DNA of 64,000 nt, taken from the NCBI RefSeq assembly GCF_030272615.1, contig NC_081409.1:471134573-471198572 (forward strand). Direction: 5' to 3'. Every line of letters starts with the position of its first letter. Positions within the stretch are counted from its first letter, which is position 1. The DNA is from Cryptomeria japonica. Taxonomy: Eukaryota; Streptophyta; Pinopsida; Cupressales; Cupressaceae. A model generated the notes under the pieces. That model saw nothing but the letters and a program-made list of their open reading frames with translations. It was not told where the DNA came from and searched no databases. This document shows positions 1 to 11,170 of the stretch, piece by piece. Both the position numbers and the translations under genes were made by a program.

Positions 1-79
1 CACCATTCAAGAATGCCACGTAGGAGGTCAACCAAGGTCAAACGGGTTTTACAAGGCCGACTAGGGTAGGGGCATTACA
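1..79 (-). repeat. Terminus of a minus-strand LTR (element F)
   Basis: Read on the minus strand, this begins TGTAATGCCCCTACCC and continues past the left window edge. It resembles the start of the family E LTRs (minus from 40490, plus from 47107) and shares GTTTGACCTTGGTT with them. No polypurine tract precedes it, so it is a 5' or solo LTR inserted in the G0 LTR. The other end is not visible. Confidence 0.6.
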
Positions 80-407
80 ATAACCAATGATAGTTAGTAA
101 TGGCTATTGACAACTAATGAGGGTTAATGAAGGTTATTAAGTAGATGTTACTGCCGAGATTAAGTAATGAGGTTAATGTACCCTAGGGAAATAGATGTGG
201 TATCATAATGAGAATTCCACTTGCGTAACAACTTAGTAAATAGTCAATGATAAAGATATCAACATTAAGTTGGAAACTAAGTTAGCCAATGCTTAATCAT
301 GTCGTTAGTACGACTTAAGTGTACTTGAGTTTATTAAACAAAAAAATATTAGCCCTCTTTAGAGTATCTTGGCTTTAATTCTCTAGGGTATTTTGGTGGG
401 CATTACA
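80..407 (-). repeat. Partial 3' LTR of minus-strand gypsy G0
   Basis: On the minus strand an LTR begins at base 407 with TGTAATGCCCACC, directly after a purine-rich tract. It runs down to base 80, where LTR F interrupts it. It is the 3' LTR of the gypsy relict whose integrase lies at 1035-2080. The far end is outside the window. Confidence 0.6.
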
Positions 408-1034
408 ATCTGCCCAATATAATTCATGTAACTTATTGCCAAGACATCAAAAAATTCTTTTAAATGCCTCATGTCTCATCAATCAAAGTTATCATAGTAC
501 AATCAAATATACATTATAATGTATGTTCGATAAAAGTAAATCTGTTCATTCTTATTAAATCTAGGAGACTTTCAAAATGTCTCCTCTTGACACTGGTGTG
601 TTGTCAACGAGATTCCTTAATGTAGGATCTAGCAGACAATATGGTGTCTTCTCGATATGTTCAAAGTTGACCTTTTGTTCAAGTTTCCTATCTTATTAAC
701 CATTTTATGTTACATAAATATTCAGGCATGATTTATAGTTTGGCAAGCAATTTAGTGTTACACCAAAAAAAATTGACTTTTAGAATTTAGGCTTGAAAAG
801 ACATTGAATTATGACACATAAAGGATTTAGCTATTGAACACAATGTTGTCACTAGTGAATATGAGCACTCACAAGATTTTTTTTATCATTTAGATGGACA
901 GTAGTGGGAAAATTATTAAACTTAGTAACACATTGATCATGATAGGAAATAATTTATTTTTGGACTTTAACAATGGCTCCCATTGGGGATGAATGTCTGT
1001 GCACTGGTTGTTCTTGATTTTCTCCTGACATGTT
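408..1034 (-). other. G0 3' non-coding region
   Basis: This lies between the end of the G0 integrase and its 3' LTR. The bases next to the LTR (408-420, read on minus) are purine-rich and act as the polypurine tract. I see no open frame or other structure here. Confidence 0.5.
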
Positions 1035-2080
1035 CTATAAGAAATATGAATCTCCTCCCTTTCCTATGATGACAAACAGACCATCCCAAAGTTCTTCAAA
1101 CTTTCTGTGTTTCCCTCTATTCTTATTCTTGGTGTGCCACATGAAAACCAAATCTCCTTCTTGAAACTTTCTATTTGTTGTTCTTTTATCATACAAATAT
1201 TTCACCTGTTGTTGTCTTTTAGCATTTTCTCTTTGTGCTTCATGCCTTATCTCATCCAATTTTGCCAAATGTTCCATATTTCTTCCATTGGTTCAAGGAT
1301 GTGAAGGTTCTCTTCTAGCATGAATTTTTGTACCAACAAGAAATTTTCTAAAGGCATTCTAGCTTGAGCCCCATACACCAATTCAAAAGGAGATTTGCCA
1401 GTAGTTTTCTTAATAGTAATCCTATCTTCCCATAGTGCTATTTCAATTTTGAATTGCAAGACTTCTCATTGTTTCCCAACATTCTTTTTATTATCTTCGT
1501 AATATTCTTATTGCTGGACTTTACCTATCCATTTGCTTGTGGATGGTATGGTGAAGCATAGGAGTCTGTTATACTATAATCCTTATAGAATGAATTGAAT
1601 TCATTTGATCTAAAACACATTCCATTATCATTGATTATCCTAACAAGGACTCCAAATCTGGTTATGATGTTTTTCATAATAAATTTTACTACCACTTTAC
1701 TAGTAGCTTGATTGGTTGGGACTGCCTCAACCCACATAGTAAAGTAATCTATTGCTATAAGGATCCACCGATGTCCTCCACTATATTTTTCTAAGATCTC
1801 TCTTATAAAGTCTAACCCCCATTGGTAAAATGGTGCTTCAACTTGCATAGGTCTCATTGGTAGAGCTCCTTGATATTTTAATTTTCCAAAGAATCTTTGG
1901 CATTCATCACACCTCCTAACGAACTTGAAAATATTATCAAATATATGAGGTCAATAATATCCCGCTCTCAATATTTTATGATCAGTAATTTTGGCTAAGA
2001 AACGGCCTCCACAAATGCCTATGTGCATCTCTTCTAAGACCTTTTTTGCTCGCACTTCATAAAGACATAGCAATAATACT
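1035..2080 (-). pseudogene. Ty3/gypsy integrase, degenerate (G0)
   Basis: Frames on the minus strand read a decayed integrase. A zinc-binding remnant (RRCDECQRFFGKLKY) lies near 1880-1930. The core is at 1525-1857, with the first Asp in LIAIDYFTMWVEAVP, the second in IINDNG, and the HPQANG block. A C-terminal segment lies at 1035-1277 (YLYDKRTTNRKFQEGDLVF). Frameshifts and stops separate the pieces. The style, together with the reverse transcriptase segment at 53514-54509, suggests a non-chromovirus (Tat/Athila-like) gypsy. That lineage call is by eye. The frame is far too broken for function. Confidence 0.8.
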
Positions 2081-2855
2081 CCATCCCCGTTCTTCTAGTA
2101 CAAATCTTCATTTATTAACACATACTTAGATTCTTGAAGCTTTAAAGTTATTCTCTAGTTATCATTCAATTCTTTAAATCATTTCACGTATTTTAAGAAA
2201 TAAACAATGTCAGTGTACCAAGACATCCTTTCCATGCTACACATTGCATCCTCCCACTCAAAATTATTGATTTGAGAAGCTTCAAGGTTCAATTCAGCCA
2301 TTAATCTTTCTCATACCTCTCCTCAAACAAGTTTAGTTATTTGGATATCTATATTGAACTCCTGAATCTAATTTATCCACCTACACCTCCTTCATGTTAC
2401 TTCTAATTACATAAAGATATCTTTTATTGTTTCATTTGGAACATATGCAACTATTGTTGCTCCTACCAATTATGGCCTAAAATTGTTAACAACTTTAACA
2501 AGTGAATAATCTTGCCTCTCATTAATTTCATACTTTAGTTTTGTAGCTTGAAGTGACTTACTAAAAAATGCTATTGGTTTCTCATATCCTTCATCATTTT
2601 TTTAGCATAATATCAGTAGTAGTGTGAAAAGAAGCAAATGAAAAGATCCGGAGACTTCAATACTAGATCTTCTTTAATTACTCTTTTGATATTTATGAAA
2701 GAATCTAGTGCTTGTTGTCCAATACAATTTTTATCCCTTCTTCAACATCTTAGCAATTGGTTTAACTATCTCTGAAAAGTTTGAAATAAACCTCTTGATA
2801 AATATAATTTTCCCAAAGAAATATTGTATTGTTTTCACACTCTTTGGAATAGGGA
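2081..2855 (-). pseudogene. Ty3/gypsy RNase H / RT connection remnant (G0)
   Basis: At 2737-2855 the minus strand reads IPIPKSVKTIQYFFGKIIFI followed by RFISNFSEIVKPIAKMLKKG. This is the segment just after the RT palm in gypsy polymerases. Toward 2081 the frame is heavily decayed. The reading is cut at 2855, where element A inserted, and resumes at 53514 on the far side. There the minus frame ends in VRIDPERVATIDKIP, so the two halves join in register. This junction is the best evidence that everything from 2856 to 53513 is inserted DNA. Confidence 0.75.
2851..2855. other. Target-site duplication AGGGA, left copy (element A)
   Basis: AGGGA here immediately precedes the TGTTGG terminus at 2856. 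The same five bases occur at 53514-53518, immediately after the CAACA terminus at 53513. The pair brackets about 50.7 kb. Confidence 0.8.
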
Positions 2856-3039
2856 TGTTGGCCTATTGTCATTGTTGTCATTGTTGCAATGGATATTTAG
2901 TCCACCATGTGTGTATGTGATTCGGTATGGAATTTTTCTTCTTTATATGATGTTTCTTTATCATGCAATATTTGTGTTGGCTTACTTCATGCATCTTTGG
3001 GTCCAACATTCATTCTTATTATAAGTTGTTTTGGGGCCC
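2856..3039 (+). repeat. Left end of element A 5' LTR (plus orientation)
   Basis: This begins TGTTGGCCTATTGTC. It matches the reverse complement of 41090-41270, which is the start of an LTR of the same family directly after a polypurine tract. Gypsy G1 cuts it after 184 bp. The plus orientation of this end conflicts with the minus orientation of the A body (see findings). Confidence 0.8.
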
Positions 3040-3330
3040 TGGTAAAGGAGCACCTAATGAGGTTATGCCTCCATGTGGCTTGATGATGTAATTTTCATGT
3101 TTTTTGTCATGTTTTGAGTCAATAAGGTCCTATGGACCATTTTTAATAAGTTTGGAACCCAATGGGTGAGTTGGATTGGTCCTCACCAAGTTAGTTCATA
3201 TTTGACTAGGTCTAGGGAACCTAGTGTGTTGGGTAAGTTGGGAGAAAGATCTCCCTATGTATTTGTCTACATTTGGTGTCTTGAAAACCTATTTGTAGGA
3301 CACCCTAAGAATCCTCCCACCTCTACATCA
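3040..3330 (+). repeat. 5' LTR of gypsy G1, internally deleted
   Basis: This starts TGGTAAAGGAGCACC and ends CTACATCA next to a primer-binding site. Its two halves match 33670-33812 and 36263-36328 of the 3' LTR. About 1.2 kb present in the 3' copy is missing here, and the junction falls at a shared GTC. Confidence 0.8.
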
Positions 3331-3333
3331 AAT

Positions 3334-3345
3334 TGGTATCAGAGC
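3334..3345 (+). promoter_or_regulatory. Primer-binding site, G1
   Basis: TGGTATCAGAGC lies three bases after the LTR end. It is complementary to the 3' end of plant initiator tRNA-Met, which primes minus-strand synthesis. Confidence 0.85.
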
Positions 3346-5467
3346 TTGGGAAGTATATCTCTTGAAGATGAAATTTGAGAGAAGAGTGTGTAAGGAGTTG
3401 AAGTCAAGATGCCTTGTAAGAATAGTGACACTGCTAGAGAGTTGTAGGAGTTGAAGGAGAAACATGAAAATCTATTGGAGTCCCATAATACTATGTTGGC
3501 AAGGATTTATACCCTTTAGTCTAATCAAAGAAGATGTGTGGCATTGGATAATGAAAGTGAACCCGAGGAAGAAGAAGGGGAAGGAGAGAATGAAGGACAA
3601 GAAGAATAATTGGACCATGAGGAACAATGAACAATTAGACTTCTAAAAGTAGTTCAAGGTGATAAACATAAGGTGAAAGTTGATTTTCCTATGTATGGAG
3701 GGAATTTTAATGATGAAGGGCTTCTAGATTAGATTGCAACTATGGAGAATCACTTTGAATATGAAGATGTTCCTGATGAGCAGTAGGTAAAGATAGCAAA
3801 GACAAAGCTAAAAGGGAATCCATTGTTATGGTGAGAATATGAATAAGTTTAAAGGAGAAACATAGGTAAAGCAATGATAGTTTCTTGGGATAGAATGGTT
3901 GCCAAAATTAAAGGTAAGTTTCTTCCTAAAGACTGTGAAGTTCAATTATATAAGAAACTCCAAGGTTTGAAATAAAAGGATTTAGATGTTAATACTTATA
4001 CTGATGAATTTTACAAGTTGATCATAAGGTTAGGTATGATGGAAGATGAGGTTGAAAAGGTTGCTAGATACCTTGGTGCACTTAGATTTAACATTCAAGA
4101 TGAATTAGTTGTGGCAAACCCAAGGATGGTAGAGGAGTGTTTTCAATTGGAATTAGAGTGGAAGAAAAGATGAAAATAAGACAAGATAAGGCAAGTAAAG
4201 GAAAAGGCAACACCTCTAGGGGGAGAGGATCGTTTCCTAAATTAAGACCAACAAATGAAAGCCAAGAAGATGAAAACAAAGGTCAGGAACAAGTTGTAGA
4301 TTCCAGAGGTGGATTCAGAGGCACTAGAGGCAAATTTGGTGGAGGTAGGAGTTCGCATACATTTTTCAGGGAGATGTTACCATTGTAATTATTTTGGACA
4401 TCCAAAATTCAAGTGTCATGAGAAGAAAGTTTCTACATCAAGTGGAGGTGAAGGAAGAAGTGAAAAGAGGGTACAAATAGTGCAAGAAGAGGAAGGTGAA
4501 ATTGTAAACTCTCCTAGTCATGTTTGTGTTTCAGAAGTTGGAGAGGCATTGATATTGAGAAGAACACTCTTGAAGACATCCAAAGACAAGGAGAATACAC
4601 AAAGGAGACAATTTTTTAGGATCAATTGCAAATGAAAATATAAGGTATGCAAGGTAGTGATAGATTCTGGTTCAACTGATAATATGGTGTCTAGTGAAAT
4701 GGTATACAGACTAAAACTAGAAAGAGTTCCTCATCAAGAACCATATAGAGCCTCTTGGGTAAATGATTACTACTCCTTATTGGTGAATAAGAAATAATTT
4801 GTTGAGTTTCAGATTGGTGAATATAGAGATAGGGTTCTTTATGATATTTTACCTATGGATTATTGCCATCTACTTCTTGGTAGGGCAAGGCAATTTGATA
4901 GAAAATCAATTTATGATAGTAGGGAGAATACCTACACCATTAAAAAGGATGGAGACTCTCTCACACTAACCCCAGTGCAGGAGAATGAAGAAGTAAGAGG
5001 CAAGGCAACAAAAATCATCATGGTTGGCAAGAAAGAGTCAGTGAAGGTAAGTGAAAAGGAGTAAATAAAATTTGCAATCACTCATATGTTTGGAGATACC
5101 AAACCAAAAGGTTTTCAAATTATTTTAGTCATGGATGACAGAGATCAGATGTTGATGCATAAAACAAACCAAGAAAAGACAGAAGAGAAGATGTATGTGC
5201 AAACATAAGGTAGGTGGAAGGAGGATAAAGCAATCCTAGTTGGGACTATGATTTGTCCTATAGTGGAAAAAGAAATTGATAGGAAGTCATATCCTACAAT
5301 AAAAGAACATTTTGGATATGATAAACATGATGGAGAAAGGGTTCCAATGATAAATAACTTGAGGCATGAAAGAAAAGTGATTGGGCAGGGAGCCAAGAGT
5401 GTCTGGCAAGGGACCAAGAACAAAAACAAGCATGAAGCAGATCTGATGAAGGAACCAATTCAAGGTA
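3346..5467 (+). pseudogene. Gag-protease remnant of gypsy G1
   Basis: The plus frames show a decayed gag (near 3670-4140, with VKVDFPMYGGNFNDEG and a KAMIVSWDRMVAKIKGKFLP block). A CCHC knuckle follows at about 4376-4420 (CHYCNYFGHPKFKC). An aspartic protease comes next at about 4645-4900 (VVIDSGSTDNMVSSEMV, then ILPMDYCHLLLGR). About 180 codons after it I cannot assign. No reverse transcriptase, RNase H or integrase follows. The reading passes through the C1 insertion, continues at 25698 and 33575, and reaches the 3' LTR about 95 bp later. G1 therefore looks like a gag-protease element without polymerase. An internal deletion before transposition is the simplest explanation. Confidence 0.75.
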
Positions 5468-5472
5468 CCCTT
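5468..5472. other. Target-site duplication CCCTT (copia C1, left)
   Basis: CCCTT precedes TGTTGGCATTATAAC at 5473 and recurs at 25698-25702, directly after the 3' LTR. This fixes the left end of C1 at 5473, which is 29 bp before the position predicted by aligning its LTRs. Confidence 0.8.
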
Positions 5473-6928
5473 TGTTGGCATTATAACAGACAATAAGAGA
5501 TTGTTGGCATTTTAATTATGCATATAACTGATTAAGGATGTTTACTGTCTTCACAATATTATTTTGTCATTGATGTCAAGAAATTGATTTTCTGATTTAG
5601 TAGGATGTTGCCATATCTTAAGAAGTATGTTTGTGATGAATAAGGGGAGGAATAAGTTATTCAATGGGCAACTATTACCAGGTTAGACAATGATGAGATC
5701 ATGTTTTTTGGATTGTTTTGATATCCTACATATGCTATTATTTGTAAGGTTAATACTATACTATGTTATCGAGCAAGGAACCTAGTTGGTAAAACCTAAG
5801 GAACCTAGTCGATAAACCCTAAGGTTATCGCTATCGGTTAATGAAGGCGGAATGTCTAACGAGCAAAGTTTAGTATTTACCAAGTTGCAACCAAGTAATA
5901 ATAGAATGCATTGGATGTATACATGCATTATTTAATGATGTAAGCTGATGAGCTGGTTATGATTAAATGATTGATACAACGTGTATGAAGTTTGTTAAGG
6001 ATCTATGGCAATGGAAAATCGACATGAAGATCTACATCTCAGATTAAACCGCAATACCCTAGCACAAGTTCCAAGAAATATATGCAAGTTCCAAGGTGAG
6101 GTAAAACATTTTCCGATCGAAGGATATATTGAACCTGGTCAAGATTGAAGATCTAATGGCTATGATTGATCATGGGAAATGTGATCAAAGAGATTAAGTG
6201 GTTAGAAAATTGTTTATAAATAAGGAACTGTTGATAAATAATGTATGCGGGCAAGTGTAAGCATAGGGATGCTACATAGTGATTACCAAGCACAGAAGCT
6301 TGAAGAATTGTTTGAATAATGGAGTAAGGAGCCCAGCAGAGGGACAAGATAAGTCCTATGACTAGATTGTATTGATCAAATAAGAATTTGCTTTAGCATT
6401 TTAGATGCAAAGTTGCAGACATACTAATTATTGTTGTTTATTTGTAAGTGACAGAAAATCTCTTAACCGAGTGGACTTAACAGTCTTATTTGTAAATCCT
6501 CTAGCAAGGTGACATTCTGATTGAGTGTTTGAAACCCTTTAACAAGGTCACCTCTAACAAGGTGAAGATCCTAACAGATCTGAGGGAAATCCCTTAACCG
6601 GGTCACATCTAGCAATGTGTTTGTAATCTTTAATAGGATTTGCTTTTAACCGAGCATACTCTAGAAGAGTATATTTCTTAGTGGGTCCAAAATCCCACAG
6701 TGGTTTTTCCCTATTTGGGTTTCCACATTAAATCTGGTGTTATGAGTGTTGTTATGATTATGTATTCTTAAGGTTGCATGTTTTACAATTTTGATTACAT
6801 ATATCTGTTTAAGCTACCGAGGTTGAATCTGTTGAATATATTGAAGATTAAGTTTGTATGATTCACCCCCCCCGCTCTCATCTTGTTAGCTTGGCATCTG
6901 TACTTAACAATTAGTATCAGAACTATCA
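5473..6928 (+). repeat. 5' LTR of copia C1
   Basis: The segment 5502-6928 aligns throughout with the 3' LTR (24296-25697). A further 29 bp (5473-5501) lies before it, inside the TSD, and has no partner in the 3' LTR. TATAAATA at 6215-6222 is a likely TATA box and is kept in the other copy. A C-rich motif beginning GATTCACC lies near the 3' end. The terminus carries a second primer-site-like stretch (TTAGTATCAGAACT). Confidence 0.85.
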
Positions 6929-6930
6929 AT

Positions 6931-6942
6931 TGGTATCAGAGC
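6931..6942 (+). promoter_or_regulatory. Primer-binding site, C1
   Basis: TGGTATCAGAGC lies two bases after the LTR end and is complementary to initiator tRNA-Met. A decayed copy of the same motif sits inside the LTR, about 20 bp upstream. Confidence 0.85.
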
Positions 6943-6993
6943 TTTGGACTCCAGAAGAAAAAGTTTAAAGGTACTTGAGGAAAATATCCAAAG

Positions 6994-8185
6994 ATGTATA
7001 AGAGGGATGCACCGAAGCTGAACAAGTCAAGCTTCTCTACATGGTAGAAAAGGATGAAGCTGCACCTATTAGGAGTTGGAGAATATGTTGTATATTATCT
7101 AGAGAATGATTTCATTACACCTAGCACCTATCCATTGACAATGGAAGAGATAAAGGCAAAGCAAGAACATATTCAAGCAATGATTGAAATAACATCTACA
7201 TTGACCGACTCAGAGTTTAATGATCTAGAAGGCTGCAATGATGCCAAGGCAATGTGGGACAAGCTCATATCTGTGTATGGTGGTGATGAACATGTTCAAA
7301 GAGCAAAAGTGGACGGTCTAAGAGGACAACTTGAATCCATGAGAATGAATGAAGGTGAGAACATAACCCAGTACAGTACAAGGTTAAAGGAGATTGTCAA
7401 TCAAATCAAAGGAGTAGGAGGAACCATTGAAGATAAGGATGTCACAAGTAAGTTATTTAGAACCCTTCTACCACCTTATGCAATCCGAGTCTTTGCAATC
7501 AATGAATTGAGGTCTATACCCAATATGCTAGTTTCTTTGGATGCTACTATTGGTAAGCTACATGCATTTGAGTTAAGTAACTTTGATAACAGTGGGTCTA
7601 CGGTAAATAAAATTGAGTCTGCATTTTAGTTCTTTTCATCTTGATGAATCTAATGATTACAATGATAGAAAGTATAAGTAATCTGAAGGGAATCACAGTG
7701 GAGCAAGTGAAAGATTTTGCAAAAACATGGAGGAGGTACAAAAACTTTATGAAGAAATCAGAAAGCAAGAAGAGTTTGAAGCATTATTAGCTAGAAGGCT
7801 ACCGAGAGGAAAAAGTAAGTGCAAAGGAAAGTTGCCTTTGAAATGTTTTAACTATGATAGAATAGGACATATGGCTTCTAATTGCCCTAACAAAGAATCC
7901 AGTGAAAAGAGAGATTATCGAGATGACAGATAGAAAGATAATCATTACAGAGGACAGCGAGACTTCAGAAGAAGAGATAAAAAGACATGTCTAATAGCTG
8001 ATGAGGAATCTAATGATGATAAATCAGATGAAACCGATACAGAGGAAGTTGTTTATGTGGCTATCAAAGATGGATCAGATGAAGAAAGGTACGAAGAAAA
8101 AGCTTTAATATCTCACATAAATACTAATGATTCTTGGATCATAGATAGTGGATGCTCACATCACATGACAGGTGATATACACAAG
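6994..8185 (+). pseudogene. Copia gag and start of protease (C1)
   Basis: The frame opens at ATG 6994 (MYKRDAPKLNKSSF) and meets TAG at 7045. It continues through a UBN2-type gag (LTDSEFNDLEGCNDAKAMWD, then a YSTRLKEIVNQIKG block) to about 7629. After a frame break the knuckle CFNYDRIGHMASNC lies at about 7844-7885; its second Cys is Tyr. An acidic linker follows, then the protease motif WIIDSGCSHHMTGD near 8136-8177. The reading stops at 8185, where G2 inserted, and resumes in register at 20994. Gag forms the particle and the protease processes the polyprotein. Several stops make it inactive. Confidence 0.85.
8181..8185. other. Target-site duplication ACAAG (G2, left)
   Basis: ACAAG lies directly before TGTGAGG at 8186 and is repeated at 20989-20993, directly after CATGACA. 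Confidence 0.9.
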
Positions 8186-10659
8186 TGTGAGGCCTCACCT
8201 TGACTCAGCCTGACATTCAGTGGATTTTATATTTAGACTATTATGGATACTTTATTTTGATGCATTTTGAGACTTTGAACTTATATGATTTTAGGATTTG
8301 GATAACATTGCTATGATTTGATGATTTACTTACATGCTTTATGAGATAGAACACTACATGATTGTTAGGTAGAATGATATTGCAATGATAGATGTCGTTA
8401 TTTGAATTTGCAGGACTTTCTTTGAATATAGAACTATGATGTATGGATAGTTTACGTGAATTGGGATGAAATTGCTTATGTAAAATTGCTTGGTAAAAGA
8501 TGTATTCAATCTGTGCAGATGAAAATTGTATGCAAGTAATGATGTGCATTGTTATATTATTGAATTATATTATATATGGATATTTGGAAGTACTAATGTG
8601 TAAATTGAGATGCGCAGGAAATTTACCATGTGACCATGGAAATTACGGAGAATCAAACCTAGACTTATGTATGTTCGTAAGCCAGGGTTTGTCTATTTGG
8701 AGAGACAACACCCCGTTTGTGTTGTATTTTATTCGTAATAGTATATGCTGCATGAGTGTTAAGTGTTATTTAATTTTATTGTTTAAAAACCACAAGAGAC
8801 AATTTCATGTTTTATTTTGTAAAAGTGTTTTATTTGTGTCACTTGACACATGTGTGGATTTAAATTTAAATGTTTTTAATTGGTCTCTTGGTGGGAAAGT
8901 GTTTAATTATAGTTCTTCTTAAATAAAATAATGTGTTGTCATAAATACTTTGGGAATATAATATTTGGAGTGGTCAACTTATGTTTGACCCGAAAATAAA
9001 CTTCAGAGGGGTTTAAAATGGGTTAAATGAACACCTAGAGGTAGTTTAATAGGGTTTCCTAAAGCCCATAAGGTATACCTAGGGGTTAGGGGTAATTTTA
9101 GGCAAGTTTCTACTTTATAATGATTTTTTTAACGCTTTAAAAATTGGCTTTTTTGAGTTGTGCGAAAATTGAATATTAGAAGTTTAAATCTAATTAGGAT
9201 TTTTCCTTTTGGAATGGGAGTCTTTTTGCATTTTTGCTTTCTTTCCCTTTTAGTTTTGGAAACTTGTGAGAACTCAGAAAGTGAGCTTCTTAAGCAAGAT
9301 TTTTGAGAATTGGAGGGTAATCACCCACTCTCCATTTTTGGAGACAGGAGAAAATTTGAAAAGAAAATAATGTTATGGAATAGAAAAAATTGATTAAGGG
9401 TAGAAGGAAAAAGATTTGTGGATTGGGCAGCTCTTCATCAAATATCATAAAACCTTTGGGCAGATTAAGGTTGGTTTTAGTTATTCATTTTAATGTCTTC
9501 TTCTTGTTTATGTCTGGAAATTGTTGGTGTAAGAAATCTGTGTTCTTAAAAGTTTGTGTTAGAAAATCTTTTGGTATTTTTGCATTATGAATTGCTGTGA
9601 TTTGGGAGTTTTCTCAAGATCTCTTACTCTTGGGAGAGAAGAGGATCTTGAGGGTGGTAGCAGTGACAACCCTCGAGTGAGAGACTCTCTTTGAGAGCGA
9701 TCACAAGGGATCTTTGTTGTGACCCTTGCTGCATGGCTTGTTTGTGCAATGGGGGTCATAAGGAGGGATATAAGGCTAGAATGCCTTTGGGGGGCATAAG
9801 GAATAAGGGGTTGAGATTCTTGATATTATTATTGTGCCATGAGGTGGCTTCTTGTTTATTTCATACTTGCAGTTCTCCTCAGGGATTTGGTCCACTACCA
9901 CCCATTGAAAATGTTCATCACCAAAGTGTGGTGCTGTGAAAGCCAAGTTGGGAATGTGTCTGGAATATCTGTATGCATTGCTTTCTATGTGTTTTCCTGT
10001 TTGTTACCCGTCTAGGAATTGGTTCTCCGAGCTCGGGGGTGGCTACCAGTTAGCCTAGGCTGGGAGGTGAGCACTCTATGGTCATATTGTGTTTATCTAT
10101 TATGCAAGAAAGTCAGGAGAAAGAGAATAGGATCCATGAGAAAGATGCAGAAGATTATTATTGAAGATACTTAAATCCAGTTGCAGATATTTGTTTTAAA
10201 TTTGTTATAGAAGTATGCCTCATTCATGGAAAAGAGAAGCAAGTTGTAATTATTGAAAATAGACTTGAAGTTTTACTGTTGTGGCTATTCAAGAAACATC
10301 CTGTAAATTGGTAGAATATCTTAGAGTTGTTTAAAAAAAAAAGGAAAGCTTGTTTTATTTCTACTTCTGGTTTTTAGTAAAAGAAAAGTTATTTTGAGTT
10401 GCATGCAAAAGCTTCTTTGTATTATAAAAAAAAAAAGAATAGATTTCATTTAAATTTTATCTATATTTTACTTGTGGCAAAACAGGAGTTTATTTATGCT
10501 GAAAGATCTTAAGTACTTTAAAGAAAAAAAAGATGTTTTATGAATATATTTTATTTGAGGAAAAATCAATGAATCTTTTTATTCTAGTGAGTATATTGTA
10601 TTTCTTAAAATGTATTTCTAAATTGTATTTTAGTTAGAGTTGTTTAAAGAGCTTCTCAT

Positions 10660-10820
10660 ATATATATATATATATATATTCCTGAATTAACTTAATGCTT
10701 TTCCCTTTGTTATATTAGTTTAAAATTTTTGCATGTAAATCTTTGTTTTAAAAAAAAAAACATATATATATATATATATATTGAAATATTTCCCCCCCTT
10801 TTTAACTATGATTATAAATT

Positions 10821-10867
<47 letters not shown>

Positions 10868-10912
10868 TTATATATATATATATTTATATATAATATATAT
10901 TTAAAAAAAAAA
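10660..10912. repeat. AT-rich microsatellite tract (G2 5' LTR)
   Basis: Several runs of alternating TA mixed with A and T homopolymers. The matching tract of the 3' LTR (19438-19765) is longer, mostly through an extended TA run at about 19464-19527. This accounts for part of the LTR length difference. Confidence 0.9.
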
Positions 10913-10948
10913 AATTAAATTTTTAACCAAAAAAAAAGATTTGTTTTG

Positions 10949-11170
10949 GGTCCACGCGGACCCCACTGTGTGTACACACAGTGAGGGCCACGCGGCGCCC
11001 ACTGTGTGCACAGACAGTGGAGCCGCTTCGGCTCCCACTGTGTGGACACACAGTGGATGGCCGCGGCCGCCACTGTGTGGCCACACAGTGGGGAGCCGCT
11101 AGCGGCGCCCACTGTGTGGACACACAGTGGTGCCGCGGCGCCCACTGTGCGCCCACACAGTGGCGCCACG
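10949..11170. repeat. GC-rich palindrome array (G2 5' LTR)
   Basis: Six palindromes of the form CACTGTGTG-N2-CACACAGTG lie at 10964-10983, 10999-11020, 11035-11056, 11070-11091, 11109-11130 and 11142-11163. The first and fourth are perfect. The linkers are themselves palindromic: AGCCG-CTT-CGGCT at 11021-11033, GGCCGCGGCC at 11059-11068 and GCCGCTAGCGGC at 11095-11106. The block is very GC-rich and sits between nearly pure AT tracts. It has no unique spacers, so it is not a CRISPR array. Confidence 0.9.

Noticed and set aside
6931-6942. tRNA gene fragment
   Set aside because: Only 12 bases complementary to the tRNA-Met 3' end are present, at the expected distance from an LTR; it is a primer-binding site.
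8500-8922. 140-codon open frame, repeated at 17280-17702
   Set aside because: It lies inside the G2 LTRs and its second copy exists only because LTRs are repeated. No start context or known protein.
10949-11170. CRISPR-like repeat array
   Set aside because: The units are palindromes with palindromic linkers; there are no unique spacers and no cas genes, and this is a plant LTR.
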